Positions 45,013 through 55,487 are shown, counted from the first letter of the stretch. The stretch: 64,000 nt of DNA from Thauera phenolivorans (GCF_001696715.1 NZ_MBFM01000002.1:357311-421310); one strand, 5' to 3'. The notes: generated from the letters alone by a model not told the origin. A program made the numbers and translations.

Positions 45013-45768
45013 TCAGGCGCCCTGCCCGGCCGCTGCGCGCATCAGCCGCTTCATTTCGGCCACCGCCTCGCGCAGGCCGCAGAATACCGCGCGGCTGACG
45101 ATCGAATGGCCGATGTGCAGTTCTCGCACCCCGGCAAGGCGCGCGATCGGCTGCACGTTGTAGTAGTTGAGCGCGTGACCGGCGTTGAAGCGCATGCCGA
45201 GCGCGCGGATCGCCTCGCCCGCGGCCGCGACCTTGGCCAGCTCTGCGAGCACCGCGGGGCTTTCGGCGTCGCGCCCGACGCCATGGAAGGCATGGGCGTA
45301 GGGCCCCGTATGCACCTCGCACACGCGGGCACCGATGCGGGCCGCGGCCTCGATCTGCGGGATCTCGGCGTCGATGAAGACGCTGGTGACGATGCCCGCT
45401 TCGGCCAGCCGGCCGACCACACCCTGCAACCGCGCCTCCTGGGCGAGGACGTCGAGCCCGCCCTCGGTGGTGACCTCGTGGCGGCCTTCGGGCACCAGCA
45501 TCGCCATCTCGGGCCTGAGCCCGCAGGCGATGCCGACCATCTCGTCGGTGGCCGCCATCTCGAGGTTGAGCTTGACCTGGGTGAGCTCGCGCAGCCTGCG
45601 TACGTCGTCGTCGTTGATGTGGCGACGGTCTTCGCGCAGATGCACGGTGATGCCGTCCGCGCCGCCGAGATGGGCCTCGACCGCGGCCCAGACCGGATCC
45701 GGCTCCCAGGTCTTGCGCGCCTGGCGCAGGGTGGCGACGTGGTCGATGTTGACGCCGAGTTCGATCAC
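45013..45768 (-). CDS. pdxJ: Pyridoxine 5'-phosphate synthase PdxJ
   Basis: A 251-residue TIM-barrel enzyme of the final ring-closing step of vitamin B6 synthesis. Visible: [85 protein letters not shown]. The ATG overlaps the recO stop by four bases. Confidence 0.97.
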   Translation of the reverse strand: MIELGVNIDHVATLRQARKTWEPDPVWAAVEAHLGGADGITVHLREDRRHINDDDVRRLRELTQVKLNLEMAATDEMVGIACGLRPEMAMLVPEGRHEVTTEGGLDVLAQEARLQGVVGRLAEAGIVTSVFIDAEIPQIEAAARIGARVCEVHTGPYAHAFHGVGRDAESPAVLAELAKVAAAGEAIRALGMRFNAGHALNYYNVQPIARLAGVRELHIGHSIVSRAVFCGLREAVAEMKRLMRAAAGQGA

Positions 45769-46496
45769 AGTTCCTGCAACTCCTTGAGCACCCGGCGCGA
45801 CTGCAAGATCCGTCCGCCGAGGTAATGATTGATCAGCGCGCGGAGCAGGCGCTTGGCCTGCATCTGGGTCTGCGCGCCGGAGAATTCGCCCGCCGCCATG
45901 TCGAGCAGGGTGCTGCCCGCAACGGTGAGCTCGTCACCGAGCGCCGCATAGGCCTCGCCCAGGGCGACCGGGCCGCGCTCGATTATATAGAGGTAGTTCG
46001 CCTCGGGCCGGATCGGCTCGCCCCCCTCCGCCTCGGTGTCGAGCTGCACCCCGTAGCCGAGTTCCAGCAGCAGGGCGAGCTCGAAGCGGCGCAGCAGCAA
46101 GGCCGGATTCTCGCCGCGCCCCAGCGAGCCCATCGCCGCACCGAAGGCTTCGAAGAGGCCGGGATGCGGATCCTCGCGCGCGGTCAGGCGCACCAGCAAC
46201 TCGTTGAGATAGTAGCCGCACAGCAGCGCGCGGCCGACCAGCAGCGGCTGCCCCCCCTGCCATTCGGCCCGCGCGAGGGTCTTCACCTCGCCGCCGCCGG
46301 ACCAGTCGAGCAGCAGCGGCTGGAAGGCCATCAGAACGCCGCGCAGGGCCGACTGTGGCCGCCGCGCACCCTTGGCGACAAGCGCCACCCGGCCGTGATC
46401 GCGCGAGAACACCTCGACGATCAGGCTGGTCTCGCGCCAGGGCAAGGTGTGCAGCACCCAGCCCGGCTGCTGCTCGACGCGCTGTCTGGGCGCCAC
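45765..46496 (-). CDS. recO: DNA repair protein RecO
   Basis: A 243-residue protein with an N-terminal OB fold ([36 protein letters not shown]) and helical C-terminus ([22 protein letters not shown]). It helps RecR and RecF load RecA onto gapped DNA. It is sandwiched in era-recO-pdxJ, a conserved arrangement. Confidence 0.95.
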   Translation of the reverse strand: MAPRQRVEQQPGWVLHTLPWRETSLIVEVFSRDHGRVALVAKGARRPQSALRGVLMAFQPLLLDWSGGGEVKTLARAEWQGGQPLLVGRALLCGYYLNELLVRLTAREDPHPGLFEAFGAAMGSLGRGENPALLLRRFELALLLELGYGVQLDTEAEGGEPIRPEANYLYIIERGPVALGEAYAALGDELTVAGSTLLDMAAGEFSGAQTQMQAKRLLRALINHYLGGRILQSRRVLKELQEL

Positions 46497-46508
46497 GGCG
46501 GGCAGGCC

Positions 46509-47429
46509 TTATTCGTAGCCGAGGCTCTTGAGCGCGCGCTCGTCGTCGGCCCAGCCGCTCTTCACCTTGACCCAGACCTCGAGATAGACCTTGCCGTCGA
46601 ACAGACGCTCGAGCTCGGCGCGGGCCTCCGACGAGATGCGCTTGAGCTTCTCGCCACCCTTGCCGATGACGATGCCCTTGTGACCGGCCTTGTCGACGAT
46701 CACCGCGGCGAAGATGCGGCGCAGCTTGCCCTCGACCTCGAACTTCTCGATCTCGACCGCGATGCCGTAGGGCAGCTCGTCACCGAGCAGGCGGAAGAGC
46801 TTTTCGCGCAGGAACTCGGCGGCGAGGAAGCGCTCGCTGCGGTCGGTGACCTCGTCCTCGCCGTACATCGGCGTGCCTTCGGGCAGCAGCGGCGTCGCCG
46901 TCGCGATCAGGGCGTCGACGTTGGTGCCGCGCTCGGCCGACAGCGGCACGATCTCGACGAAGTCGCGCAGCGCCTGCATGCGGTCGATGAAGGGCAGCAG
47001 ACGCGCCTTGTCCCTGAGCTGGTCGACCTTGTTGATCACCAGCACCACGCGCGCGTCGGCGGGAATGACCTCGAGCACGCGGGCGTCGTCGTCGGTGAAG
47101 CGGTCGGCCTCGACGACGAAGAACACCAGGTCGACATCGGCCAGCACCTGCGACACCGTGCGGTTCATCGAGCGGTTGAGCGCGTTGCGGTGCTGGGTCT
47201 GGAAGCCCGGCGTATCGACGAACACGAACTGCGCCGCGCCTTCGGTGAGGATGCCGGTGACCCGGTGGCGGGTAGTCTGGGCCTTGCTGGAAACGATGCT
47301 GATCTTCTGCCCGATGAGCCGGTTCAGCAGGGTGGACTTGCCCACGTTCGGGCGCCCGACGATGGCCACGAAGCCGGTGCGGAACGCCTGTTCGGGGCCG
47401 CCTTCGGCGGTGTGGATGTCGTCGTTCAT
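46509..47429 (-). CDS. era: GTPase Era
   Basis: A 306-residue GTPase that binds 16S rRNA during 30S assembly. G1 [13 protein letters not shown]3 DTPGFQ, G4 NKVD and a C-terminal KH domain with [17 protein letters not shown] are all visible. It overlaps the rnc stop by four bases (ATGA), so translation is coupled to RNase III. Confidence 0.97.
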   Translation of the reverse strand: MNDDIHTAEGGPEQAFRTGFVAIVGRPNVGKSTLLNRLIGQKISIVSSKAQTTRHRVTGILTEGAAQFVFVDTPGFQTQHRNALNRSMNRTVSQVLADVDLVFFVVEADRFTDDDARVLEVIPADARVVLVINKVDQLRDKARLLPFIDRMQALRDFVEIVPLSAERGTNVDALIATATPLLPEGTPMYGEDEVTDRSERFLAAEFLREKLFRLLGDELPYGIAVEIEKFEVEGKLRRIFAAVIVDKAGHKGIVIGKGGEKLKRISSEARAELERLFDGKVYLEVWVKVKSGWADDERALKSLGYE

Positions 47430-48097
47430 TTCTTCCTCAGTGCGGCAAGCGCGAGTTCGGCGGACTGCTGCTCGGCGGCGCGGCGGCTGGTGCCGCGGCC
47501 GAGGGTGCGCACGCCGAACTTTTCGACCTCACAGGCGACCTCGAATTCCTGCGAATGCGCCTCCCCGATCACGTTCACCATCGAATAGCTCGGCAGCGCC
47601 ACCTTGCGCGCCTGCAGCCATTCCTGCAGCGCCGTCTTGGGGTCCTTGGCCGGGCGGCCGGGGTCGATCTCCTCGATCAGCGGCGCGTAGAGCCGATCGA
47701 TGACGGCGCGCACGGTGTCGAAATCGCTGTCGAGGAAGACCGCCGCGAAAACCGCCTCGAGCGCATCGGCGAGGATCGACGGCCGGCGGAAACCGCCCGA
47801 CTTCAGCTCGCCCTCGCCCAGCCGCAGGCAGTCGCCGAGCTCGAGCTGGAGGGCGATGCGGTAGAGCGCGTCCTGGCGCACGAGCGAGGCACGCACGCGC
47901 GACAGCTCGCCCTCGCGCAGCCCGCCGAAGCGGGCGAAGAGCGCGATCGACACCACGCAGTTGAGAATGCTGTCGCCAAGAAACTCGAGTCGCTCATTGT
48001 TCGCCTGGCCGAAGCTGCGATGCGTCAGCGACTGGTGCAGCAGTTCGGGATCCGCGAAGCGGTAGTCCAGCCTGGCCTGCAGGCGATCGATCGACAT
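47426..48097 (-). CDS. rnc: Ribonuclease III
   Basis: A 223-residue double-strand RNA endonuclease. The catalytic signature [14 protein letters not shown] lies at about 37-50, the second acidic site is in [15 protein letters not shown], and the C-terminal dsRNA-binding domain includes [20 protein letters not shown] and [18 protein letters not shown]. Start 48097 gives [14 protein letters not shown], a normal N-terminus. Confidence 0.96.
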   Translation of the reverse strand: MSIDRLQARLDYRFADPELLHQSLTHRSFGQANNERLEFLGDSILNCVVSIALFARFGGLREGELSRVRASLVRQDALYRIALQLELGDCLRLGEGELKSGGFRRPSILADALEAVFAAVFLDSDFDTVRAVIDRLYAPLIEEIDPGRPAKDPKTALQEWLQARKVALPSYSMVNVIGEAHSQEFEVACEVEKFGVRTLGRGTSRRAAEQQSAELALAALRKK

Positions 48098-48101
48098 CGA
48101 C

Positions 48102-48476
48102 TCAGGGGTTCGCGCTTGAGGCACTGAATTCCAGCAGCAGGCTGACGTTGGCGACCACCGGCACGCGGCGCTCGTAATCGACCGAGACCACCGTCTTGCC
48201 GCCGACACGCTCGATGTCGAGATCCGCACCGGTCACGCTGGTGACGTCGTCGACGTCGCTGCGGCGGTCGAAGCTGCGCCTCAGCTCGCTCGCCGAGGTG
48301 CCGTTCTCGGCGTCGTCGGCGAGGATCTTGACGATGCGCTGCACCGCCATGTACTCATTCACCGCCGGCACCGTGCGGAAACCGATCACCAGCACGAAGG
48401 CCGCCAGCGCGCCGACGATCAGCACGCTGATGAGGCTGAGTCCGCGCTGTCCTTTCTTGTCCATCTGCATTCCCAT
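48102..48476 (-). CDS. DUF4845 family membrane protein
   Basis: A 120-124 residue protein (Met at 48476, 48470 or 48464). The N-terminus, [27 protein letters not shown], looks like a prepilin helix but lacks the glutamate expected at position 5. The rest ([17 protein letters not shown]) is typical of DUF4845, a family regularly encoded between lepB and rnc. Function unknown; single-pass inner membrane with the bulk outside is likely. Confidence 0.85.
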   Translation of the reverse strand: MGMQMDKKGQRGLSLISVLIVGALAAFVLVIGFRTVPAVNEYMAVQRIVKILADDAENGTSASELRRSFDRRSDVDDVTSVTGADLDIERVGGKTVVSVDYERRVPVVANVSLLLEFSASSANP

Positions 48477-48479
48477 GGT

Positions 48480-49268
48480 TCAGTGGAAGCGGCCGATCCG
48501 CTCCAGGTCGTTGAAGTTGAACCAGATGAAGAAGGCGCGGCCGACGATGTTCTCGTCAGGCACGAAGCCCCACATCCTGCTGTCGCTGCTCGCGTCGCGA
48601 TTGTCGCCCATGACGAAGTAATGACCGTCGGGGACCGTGCAACGCACGCCGCCGCTAGTATAGGTACAGTTTTCGCGCTGCGGAAAGTTCATCACCTGGC
48701 TCAGGAAGGGCGGTGCATCGCGCTCGATCAGGATCGAGTGCTCGGTCTCGCCGAGCTTCTCGCTGAACTGCGGGGAGTAGTAGAGCCGGTCCGGATGCAG
48801 ATAGCTGCCGGCTTCCGCCAGCGGCACCGCCTCGCCGTTGATCGTCAGCCGCTTGTCGATGTACTCGACGCGGTCGCCCGGCAGGCCGACGACGCGCTTG
48901 ATGTAGTCCATCGACGGGTCGGCCGGATAGCGGAACACCATGACCTCGCCGCGCTGCGGCTGATTTACCTCGATGAGCTTCTTGTTCACCACCGGCAGGC
49001 GGATGCCGTAGGTCCATTTGTTGACCAGGATGAAGTCGCCCACCAGCAGGGTCGGGATCATCGAGCCCGAGGGGATCTTGAAGGGTTCGACGACGAAGGA
49101 GCGCAGGCCGAAAACGATCAGGATGACCGGAAAGAAGCTCGCGCCGTACTCCACCCACCAGGGCGCGGGGGCGCCCGGCGCCCGGTTCCTGCGGGCGAAG
49201 AAGCGGTCGATCACCCACAGCACGCCGGTGATCACCAGGAGCAGGAACAGGATCAGTGCAAAATTCAC
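48480..49268 (-). CDS. lepB: Signal peptidase I LepB
   Basis: A 262-residue inner-membrane protease that removes Sec signal peptides. Catalytic S69 is in PSGSMIPTL and the general base K124 in DYIKRVVGLPGD; box E is FVMGDNRDASSDSR. Two N-terminal membrane segments are present. It is read downstream of lepA with a 75-bp gap and upstream of the DUF4845 gene. Confidence 0.97.
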   Translation of the reverse strand: MNFALILFLLLVITGVLWVIDRFFARRNRAPGAPAPWWVEYGASFFPVILIVFGLRSFVVEPFKIPSGSMIPTLLVGDFILVNKWTYGIRLPVVNKKLIEVNQPQRGEVMVFRYPADPSMDYIKRVVGLPGDRVEYIDKRLTINGEAVPLAEAGSYLHPDRLYYSPQFSEKLGETEHSILIERDAPPFLSQVMNFPQRENCTYTSGGVRCTVPDGHYFVMGDNRDASSDSRMWGFVPDENIVGRAFFIWFNFNDLERIGRFH

Positions 49269-49343
49269 GCAAACTCCATCGCTTGCCGGCGCCGAGCGGC
49301 GCCGGTGTACATCAACAGGAGCGCGGCCGGGAGCGGCCGGGCC

Positions 49344-51140
49344 TTACTTGCCGTCCTCGACGCGCAGCACCGCGAGGAAGGCCTCCTGCGGGATCTCGAC
49401 GTTGCCGACCTGCTTCATCCGCTTCTTGCCTTCCTTCTGCTTCTCGAGCAGCTTCTTCTTGCGCGTGATGTCGCCGCCATAGCACTTGGCGAGCACGTTC
49501 TTGCGCAGCGCCTTGATCGTCTCGCGCGCGATGATGTGCGAGCCGATCGCCGCCTGCACCGCGACGTCGAACATCTGGCGCGGAATCAGGCCGCGCAGCT
49601 TGGACGCGAGTTCGCGGCCGCGGTACTGGGCGCTCGCCCGGTGCACGATCACCGACAGCGCATCGACCTTCTCACCGCCGACCATGAGGTCGAGCTTGAC
49701 GAGGTCGGCCGTGCGGTATTCCTTGAACTCGTAGTCGAGCGAGGCGTAGCCGCGCGACACCGACTTCAGCTTGTCGAAGAAGTCCATCACCACTTCGTTC
49801 ATCGGCAGTTCGTAGATCAGCTGCACCTGGCGGCCGTGGTAGCGCATGTCGATCTGCACGCCGCGCTTCTGGTTGCACAGCGTGATCACCGGGCCGACGT
49901 ACTCCTGCGGCAGGAAGATCGTGGCGGTGATGATCGGCTCGCGGATCTCGGTGTACTTGCCGACGTCGGGCAGCTTGGCCGGGTTCTCGACGCGAATCAG
50001 CTCGCCGCTGTTGAGCACGACCTCGTACACCACCGTCGGCGCGGTGGTGATCAGGTCCATGTCGAACTCGCGCTCGAGGCGTTCCTGCACGATGTCCATA
50101 TGCAGCAGCCCGAGGAAGCCACAGCGGAAGCCGAAGCCGAGCGCCTGCGAGACCTCGGGTTCGAACTGCAGCGAGGCGTCGTTCAGGCGCAGCTTCTCGA
50201 GCGAGTCGCGCAGCTGGTCATACTCGGACGACTCCACCGGGTAGAGGCCGGCGAACACCTGCGGCTTGATCTCCTTGAAGCCGGGCAGCGCCGCGGCGGC
50301 CGGGCGGGTGGCGCTGGTGATGGTGTCGCCCACCTTGGCCGCCTCGAGTTCCTTGATGCCGGCGATGATGAAGCCGACCTCGCCCGCGCTCAGCAGCTGG
50401 CGCTCCACCGACTTCGGACTGAACACCCCCACCTGCTCGCACAGGTAGTTGGCGCCGGTGGCCATGAAGCGGATCTTTTCCTTGGGACGCAGCACGCCGT
50501 CGACCACGCGCACCAGCATCACCACGCCGACGTAGTTGTCGAACCAGGAGTCGATGATCAAGGCTTTCAGCGGCGCCTCGGGATCGCCCTTGGGGGGCGG
50601 CACGCGGGCGACGATCGCCTCGAGCACGTCCTGGATGCCGAGGCCGGTCTTGGCCGAGGTCAGGATCGCATGCGAGGCATCCACCCCGATGACGTCCTCG
50701 ATCTCCTGGCGCGCGTTCTCGGGGTCCGCCGCCGGGAGGTCGATCTTGTTGAGCACCGGCACCACCTCGACGTCCTGGTCGAGCGCGGTGTAGCAGTTCG
50801 CCACCGTCTGCGCCTCGACGCCCTGCGAGGCATCGACCACCAGCAGCGCGCCCTCGCAGGCGGCGAGCGAGCGGCTCACCTCGTAGGAGAAGTCGACGTG
50901 CCCCGGGGTATCGATCAGGTTCAGGTTGTAGATCCTGCCGTCGTTCGCCTTGTAGTGCAGCGCCGCGGTCTGAGCCTTGATGGTGATGCCGCGCTCGCGC
51001 TCGAGATCCATCGAGTCGAGCACCTGCGCTTCCATCTCGCGTTCGGCGAGGCCGCCGCAGAACTGGATCAGTCGGTCGGCCAAGGTCGATTTACCGTGGT
51101 CGATGTGGGCGATGATGGAGAAGTTTCGGATATGGTTCAT
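49344..51140 (-). CDS. lepA: Elongation factor 4 LepA
   Basis: A 598-residue ribosomal GTPase. G1 [14 protein letters not shown]2/G3 [11 protein letters not shown] and [10 protein letters not shown]4 NKIDLP, then EF-G-like domains III and V and the LepA-specific C-terminus ([38 protein letters not shown]). The start codon is only nine bases past a hairpin with T5 (51149-51171) and no Shine-Dalgarno sequence is clear, an odd leader. Confidence 0.97.
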   Translation of the reverse strand: MNHIRNFSIIAHIDHGKSTLADRLIQFCGGLAEREMEAQVLDSMDLERERGITIKAQTAALHYKANDGRIYNLNLIDTPGHVDFSYEVSRSLAACEGALLVVDASQGVEAQTVANCYTALDQDVEVVPVLNKIDLPAADPENARQEIEDVIGVDASHAILTSAKTGLGIQDVLEAIVARVPPPKGDPEAPLKALIIDSWFDNYVGVVMLVRVVDGVLRPKEKIRFMATGANYLCEQVGVFSPKSVERQLLSAGEVGFIIAGIKELEAAKVGDTITSATRPAAAALPGFKEIKPQVFAGLYPVESSEYDQLRDSLEKLRLNDASLQFEPEVSQALGFGFRCGFLGLLHMDIVQERLEREFDMDLITTAPTVVYEVVLNSGELIRVENPAKLPDVGKYTEIREPIITATIFLPQEYVGPVITLCNQKRGVQIDMRYHGRQVQLIYELPMNEVVMDFFDKLKSVSRGYASLDYEFKEYRTADLVKLDLMVGGEKVDALSVIVHRASAQYRGRELASKLRGLIPRQMFDVAVQAAIGSHIIARETIKALRKNVLAKCYGGDITRKKKLLEKQKEGKKRMKQVGNVEIPQEAFLAVLRVEDGK

Positions 51141-51148
51141 GCGAACAC

Positions 51149-51171
51149 AAAAAGGGTGCCTCGCGGCACCC
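51149..51171 (-). terminator. Terminator-like hairpin directly before lepA
   Basis: GGGTGCC and GGCACCC form a perfect 7-bp stem with loop GCGA, followed by T5 on the minus strand. It lies 36 bp after the glutaredoxin-like gene and ends nine bases before the lepA ATG. Confidence 0.75.
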
Positions 51172-51206
51172 GATGAGGAAGAGTTGGCCTTGACAAGCCG
51201 CGGATT

Positions 51207-51458
51207 CTAGCTGAAAGCGGTGCAATAGGCACGGACCGCCGCCTCGTCGAGATGGTAATGGCAGAGTTCGACCTCCCCGTGCAGCACCACCGGCACGAGC
51301 TCGTCCCAGCGCGCCTCGAGCGCGGGGTCCTGGTCGACGTCGAGCACCCGAAGCGACCAGCCGAGCTCGGACGCCAGCGGCTGCAGGGCGTCCACCAGAT
51401 CGTGGCAGAGATGGCACCACTCCCGGCTCATCACGGTCAGTTCGCGCGTCGGTGTCAT
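51207..51458 (-). CDS. Glutaredoxin-like protein (DUF836 type)
   Basis: An 83-residue thioredoxin-fold protein with CHLC near residues 16-19 (SREWCHLCHDLVDAL), followed by LRVLDVDQDPALEARWDELVPVVLHG, a typical glutaredoxin-like sequence with the cis-proline in LVPVV. It overlaps the protease gene stop (ATGA), so it is co-translated with mucD. It may act in redox repair; its substrate is not known. Confidence 0.88.
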   Translation of the reverse strand: MTPTRELTVMSREWCHLCHDLVDALQPLASELGWSLRVLDVDQDPALEARWDELVPVVLHGEVELCHYHLDEAAVRAYCTAFS

Positions 51459-52879
51459 CACTCTGCCCTCAGGGTCTGGTAGAAGCTCGAATTCTCGCGC
51501 TGGACCAGCAGTGTCACTTGCTGCCCACGCGACAGCGGCAGCACCTTGCGCTCGAAGTCCGCCAGCGTGTCGAGCCGGGTCTGACGGCCGCCGATGACGA
51601 TCGCGAGCAGGACGTCGCCGGCGCGGATGTCGCCGCCCGCCACATCGCGGAGCACGCGCTCGACCAGCAGGCCGTGCTCGATGCCGCGCTCGCGCCGCTG
51701 GGCCTCGCTGGGCTCGACCACGACCAGCCCGAGCGGGTTGGGTGCCTCCTCGGGCTCGGGTTCCTCGCCGCCGGGCGCCTCGCCCTCGTCCGCCCACTCG
51801 CCGACCCGGACGCTCAGTTCGCGAATCACGCCGTTGCGATGGATCGTCAGCTTCGCACGCTCGCCCGGACGTACCGCCGCCACCATGCGCGGCAGCTCGG
51901 CAGAGCGCTCGACGGCCTCGCCATTGAAGCGCAGGATGACGTCGCCCTGCTGCAGCCCGGCGCGCGCCGCCGGGCCGTCCGGCTCCACCCCGCTCACCAG
52001 CGCGCCCGCAGGGGCCTGCAGGCCGAAGCTGTCGGCAAGGTCGCGCGTCACCTCCTGTACCGCCACCCCGATGCGTCCGCGCTGCACCCTGCCGTGACTG
52101 CGCAGCTGCTGCTGGACGTTCATCGCGACATCGATCGGGATCGCGAACGACAGCCCCATGTAGCCACCGGTGCGGCTGTAGATCTGCGAATTCATGCCGA
52201 CCACCTCGCCCTTCAGGTTGAAGAGCGGCCCGCCCGAGTTGCCCGGGTTGATCGCCACGTCGGTCTGGATGAAGGGGACGAAGTTCTCCTCCGGCAGGCT
52301 GCGGCCGGTGGCGCTGACGATGCCCGCAGTGGCCGACTGCTCGAAGCCGAACGGCGAGCCGATCGCGAGCACCCATTCGCCCACCTTGAGCGCGTTCGGG
52401 TCGCCGAACACCACGTGCGGCAGCCCCTTGGACTCGATCTTCAGCAAGGCCACGTCGCTGCGCGCATCGGCGCCGACCAGGGTCGCGCGAAATTCGCGGC
52501 GATCGGCGAGCTTGACGCGGATCTCCTCGGCGTCCTCCACGACGTGGGCATTGGTCAGGATGTAGCCGTCGGCGTCGATGATGAAGCCCGAGCCGAGCGA
52601 GTCGTCCTCCGGCCGCGGCAGGCTGCCGGGTGGCAGCTGGGGCAGGATGCGCCGGAAGAACTCGAAGACCGGGTCGTCGTCCTCGATCCCGGGAAGCGGG
52701 AACGGCAGGCGCGGCTGGCCCCGGGACTGGGGCTGGCGGGCGCTGATGTTGACCACCGCCGCACCGTGGCGCTCGACGAGCTGGGTGAAGTCCGGCAGCG
52801 ACTCGATCGCCTGCGCACTGCCGGCCAGCAGCATCGACAGCGTGACCCCGACCAGCATCCGGCGCAGCGCGAGGATCAT
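51458..52879 (-). CDS. mucD: Periplasmic serine protease of the DegP/DegQ/MucD family
   Basis: A 473-residue HtrA protease. Signal peptide 1-24 (VGVTLSMLLAGSAQA). Catalytic triad H112 (TNAHVVED), D142 (ARSDVALLKI) and S215 (NPGNSGGPLF). Two PDZ domains follow (about 260-350 and 380-470). It degrades misfolded envelope proteins and, as MucD, tempers sigma-E activity. Position after rseC in rpoE-rseA-rseB-rseC-mucD mirrors algU-mucABCD of Pseudomonas. ATG overlaps the rseC stop. Confidence 0.94.
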   Translation of the reverse strand: MILALRRMLVGVTLSMLLAGSAQAIESLPDFTQLVERHGAAVVNISARQPQSRGQPRLPFPLPGIEDDDPVFEFFRRILPQLPPGSLPRPEDDSLGSGFIIDADGYILTNAHVVEDAEEIRVKLADRREFRATLVGADARSDVALLKIESKGLPHVVFGDPNALKVGEWVLAIGSPFGFEQSATAGIVSATGRSLPEENFVPFIQTDVAINPGNSGGPLFNLKGEVVGMNSQIYSRTGGYMGLSFAIPIDVAMNVQQQLRSHGRVQRGRIGVAVQEVTRDLADSFGLQAPAGALVSGVEPDGPAARAGLQQGDVILRFNGEAVERSAELPRMVAAVRPGERAKLTIHRNGVIRELSVRVGEWADEGEAPGGEEPEPEEAPNPLGLVVVEPSEAQRRERGIEHGLLVERVLRDVAGGDIRAGDVLLAIVIGGRQTRLDTLADFERKVLPLSRGQQVTLLVQRENSSFYQTLRAE

Positions 52880-53343
52880 CGGCTGCCCTTCCCGTCCGGG
52901 TGCAGGCAGGCGGTCTCGGGAGCGATCTCCATCTGCAGGCCGGCGCGCCAGGTGCGGCTGCGCGGGAGGATACGATTGAACAGCACCGCCAGCGCGAGCC
53001 CGCCGAGTGCCCCGGCGCCCGCACCGAGGTCCGCATTGCCGTCCGTCACCCCGGCGCCGACCGCAGCCCCGATCAGCAGCAGGGCCGCCCCGAGCCCGTA
53101 GCTCAAGAGCGCCGCACGCAGCGGTGCACCGTCGGCGATCGCGATCCGCACCCGGTCGCCCACCCCGACGCCGTCCTTGCGCGGCAGGGCGAACTCGTCA
53201 CGCGGCAGGCCGAAGGCCTGGGTGATCTGCACCGAACGGCAACCGCCCGGTTCGTGACAGCGGCCGCAACCGCCTCCGGCGTCGAGCACCTTCAACCAGA
53301 CGCGATCGTTGTCGATGCGCTGGACGCGAGCGAAAGCTTCCAT
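52876..53343 (-). CDS. rseC: SoxR-reducing/sigma-E regulatory protein RseC (MucC)
   Basis: A 155-residue membrane protein. The N-terminal cysteine cluster GGGCGRCHEPGGC has C26, C29 and C35, followed by two membrane segments (ALLSYGLGAALLLIGAAVGAG and LGAGAGALGGLALAVLF), the layout of RseC/MucC. Start ATG 53343 follows the rseB stop by one base. It is thought to modulate sigma-E or SoxR reduction. Confidence 0.9.
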   Translation of the reverse strand: MEAFARVQRIDNDRVWLKVLDAGGGCGRCHEPGGCRSVQITQAFGLPRDEFALPRKDGVGVGDRVRIAIADGAPLRAALLSYGLGAALLLIGAAVGAGVTDGNADLGAGAGALGGLALAVLFNRILPRSRTWRAGLQMEIAPETACLHPDGKGSR

Positions 53344-53344
53344 G

Positions 53345-54319
53345 TCAGTGCGCGCCGGGTTGCACCGCGTCACCCAGGCGGCGCACCGCACGCGCGGGCA
53401 CCTCGCCGAGCGCGGTGATCAGGTGGCCGTGGGCGGCGCGCTTGTAGATGTTGATCGCGCCGTTCGATTGCTCGCCGAGCTGGTCCTGCGGCGCTTCGGC
53501 GGAGAGCGGCTCGATGAACACCGATATCGAGGCGAGGCCGTCGCTGAACACGAGATGGATCGCCTCCCCGCGGTCCTGCCCGAGCGGGCGCTTCATCGCC
53601 GACACCGGGGCGAAGCCCGGCAGGGGCGGCGTCGCCCCCCAGCCGGTTTCCTCACGACCGATCTCGTTGCCGCCGGCATGGACGACACGCCAGCTGTCGT
53701 TGTATTCGAAGCGCGGGGTGAGCAACTCCTCGCCGATCTCACCGCCGATGCGAACGTCGTTGAAGGTGATCTGCTCCACCACCCCGCCGTCCTCGTCGAC
53801 GATGCGCGACTTCAACAGCAGCCCGGTCTGGCGCTCCGCCCACAGCGTGCGGCCGTAGCGGAGGTTGTCGCGCGGCTCGAGCAAGATCGCCTGCGCCTCG
53901 TAGCCGGCGACGCGGCTCACCCTGCCCTTGCTGATGCGATAGCTCTCGGCGAGCGAACCGAAGGTCTCGGGCAGGCGCACCGGAAACACGCGGCGCGAGT
54001 TGGCCCGATCGATGATCACGGTGCGCTCGTCGGGCAGCACGCAGCGGACTTCGCTGCCGACACGGATCACCTCACGCGGACTGCCGTCGAGGACCTCGAG
54101 GCGCTCGAACTGACCGTGTTCGTCGACCCGGTGCGCGATGCGTGAAGTCTCGGAATGCGCGCCCGACTGGTACATGAAGGTGCCGGTGAAATTGACCCGC
54201 TCCGCTGCGGAGGCGATGCGTCCGAGCCAGGACAGCGGGTCGCCCGGCATGTCGGCGCGTGCGATCGAGGACGCGAGCAGTAAGCAACAGCCGGCGACCG
54301 CGACGAGGACCTTCCTCAT
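53345..54319 (-). CDS. rseB: Sigma-E regulatory protein RseB (MucB)
   Basis: A 324-residue periplasmic protein with signal peptide MRKVLVAVAGCCLLLASSIARA and a MucB/RseB domain: DPLSWLGRIASAAERVNFTGTFMYQ, RIAHRVDEHGQFERLEVLDGSPREVIR, and C-terminal HLVFSDGLASISVFIEPL. It binds RseA and protects it from proteolysis until lipopolysaccharide or lipoprotein signals displace it. It overlaps the rseA stop by four bases. Confidence 0.94.
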   Translation of the reverse strand: MRKVLVAVAGCCLLLASSIARADMPGDPLSWLGRIASAAERVNFTGTFMYQSGAHSETSRIAHRVDEHGQFERLEVLDGSPREVIRVGSEVRCVLPDERTVIIDRANSRRVFPVRLPETFGSLAESYRISKGRVSRVAGYEAQAILLEPRDNLRYGRTLWAERQTGLLLKSRIVDEDGGVVEQITFNDVRIGGEIGEELLTPRFEYNDSWRVVHAGGNEIGREETGWGATPPLPGFAPVSAMKRPLGQDRGEAIHLVFSDGLASISVFIEPLSAEAPQDQLGEQSNGAINIYKRAAHGHLITALGEVPARAVRRLGDAVQPGAH

Positions 54320-54879
54320 CGGGCCGGATCCTGCACCACCGAGGACACCGCCCTGACATATTGCACGGCGCCGGGCATCGCCCCGCTGCCACTCAAGCCC
54401 TGGTGGGCGAAGACGTATTCGATGTTGCGGTCGGCGGCCACGTTGCGCATCGGCAGGCGATCGCGCGGTTGCGCCTGGGCCAGCACCGGCGTCGCCGGCG
54501 CACTTCGTTTCATCTCCGCCATCTGCGCCACTCTCGGCTCACCCGAATAGAGCGAGGCAGCGACGATGCCGACTGCCGCCACGCCCATCACCGAGGCGGC
54601 GACGGCCATCAGCGCCTGCCAGCCGCCACGCGAGCGGCCGGCGGCCGCCGCGGATGCCACCCCCGGCGCGAACAGCACCGGCTCGCCGTCGATCTTCGCC
54701 ATGACGCGATCGACGAAATCTCTCGACCCGGCCGACTCACCGCGCAACACGTCGCCAATCAGGTGGTAAGCCTCCCAGTCCTTCTTCAACGCGGGATCCT
54801 TGCGCAGCCGGTCCAGTAGCGGCGTTCCCGCCTGCCCGTCCAGATCGCCATCCAGAAATGCCGAGAGTCTGTCCTTCAT
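54316..54879 (-). CDS. rseA: Anti-sigma-E factor RseA (MucA)
   Basis: A 187-residue single-pass membrane protein. The N-terminal anti-sigma domain begins MKDRLSAFLDGDLD and contains WEAYHLIGDVLRGE. A membrane helix (ALMAVAASVMGVAAVGIVAASLY) lies at about 90-112, followed by a periplasmic tail with RNIEYVFAHQG. It holds sigma-E inactive at the membrane. Start 54879 is chosen at MKDRL, eight bases after the rpoE stop. Confidence 0.92.
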   Translation of the reverse strand: MKDRLSAFLDGDLDGQAGTPLLDRLRKDPALKKDWEAYHLIGDVLRGESAGSRDFVDRVMAKIDGEPVLFAPGVASAAAAGRSRGGWQALMAVAASVMGVAAVGIVAASLYSGEPRVAQMAEMKRSAPATPVLAQAQPRDRLPMRNVAADRNIEYVFAHQGLSGSGAMPGAVQYVRAVSSVVQDPAR

Positions 54880-54887
54880 GCCAACAC

Positions 54888-55487
54888 CTACCAACGTTTG
54901 TCAGGGGCCGTATCGAGCAACGGCCGCAGTTTTTCCGAAATCGCCTCGCGCGCTCTGAAGATGCGCGAGCGAACCGTGCCGATCGGGCAATCCATGATGT
55001 TCGCGATCTCCTCGTAGCTCAGGCCCTCGAGTTCGCGCAGCATGATCGCCGTCCTCAGCTCTTCGGGAAGCATCGCCATCGCCTCGTCGACGACTTCGGC
55101 AATCTGCTTCGACATCAGCAGCCGCTCGGGCGTATTGATGTCGCGCAGCTGATATGCATCCTCGAAGCCTTCTGCCTCCTCCGAATCGAATCCGGTCGAT
55201 GTGGGCGCTCTGCGCCCTTGGGACACCAGGTAATTCTTCGCGGTGTTGATGCCGATCCGGTAGAGCCAGGTATAGAACGCACTGTCTCCACGGAAGGACC
55301 CGAGCGCCCGATAGGCCTTGATGAAGGTCTCCTGTGCCACGTCCTCGACCTCGGCAGGATCGCGGATCAGCCTCGACAACAAACGGTTCAGCTTCCGCTG
55401 GTATTTCGTTACCAGCAGGCCGAACGCCTGCTTGTCACCGCGCTGAACGCGCTCGACAAGCTGCTGATCGATTTCACGATCGCTCAT
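54888..55487 (-). CDS. rpoE: RNA polymerase sigma-E factor RpoE (AlgU)
   Basis: A 199-residue ECF sigma factor: MSDREIDQQLVERVQRGDKQAFGLLV, region 2 NRLLSRLIRDPAEVEDVAQETFIKAYRAL and YTWLYRIGINTAKNYL, region 4 LPEELRTAIMLRELEGLSYEEIANIM and GTVRSRIFRAREA. It activates the envelope-stress regulon. Start ATG 55487 gives the standard N-terminus. Two promoter candidates lie upstream. Confidence 0.97.
   Translation of the reverse strand: MSDREIDQQLVERVQRGDKQAFGLLVTKYQRKLNRLLSRLIRDPAEVEDVAQETFIKAYRALGSFRGDSAFYTWLYRIGINTAKNYLVSQGRRAPTSTGFDSEEAEGFEDAYQLRDINTPERLLMSKQIAEVVDEAMAMLPEELRTAIMLRELEGLSYEEIANIMDCPIGTVRSRIFRAREAISEKLRPLLDTAPDKRW

Noticed and set aside
48483..51176. Plus-strand open frame of 897 codons opposite lepB and lepA
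   Set aside because: It is a shadow of two highly conserved genes; its composition follows their antisense codons.
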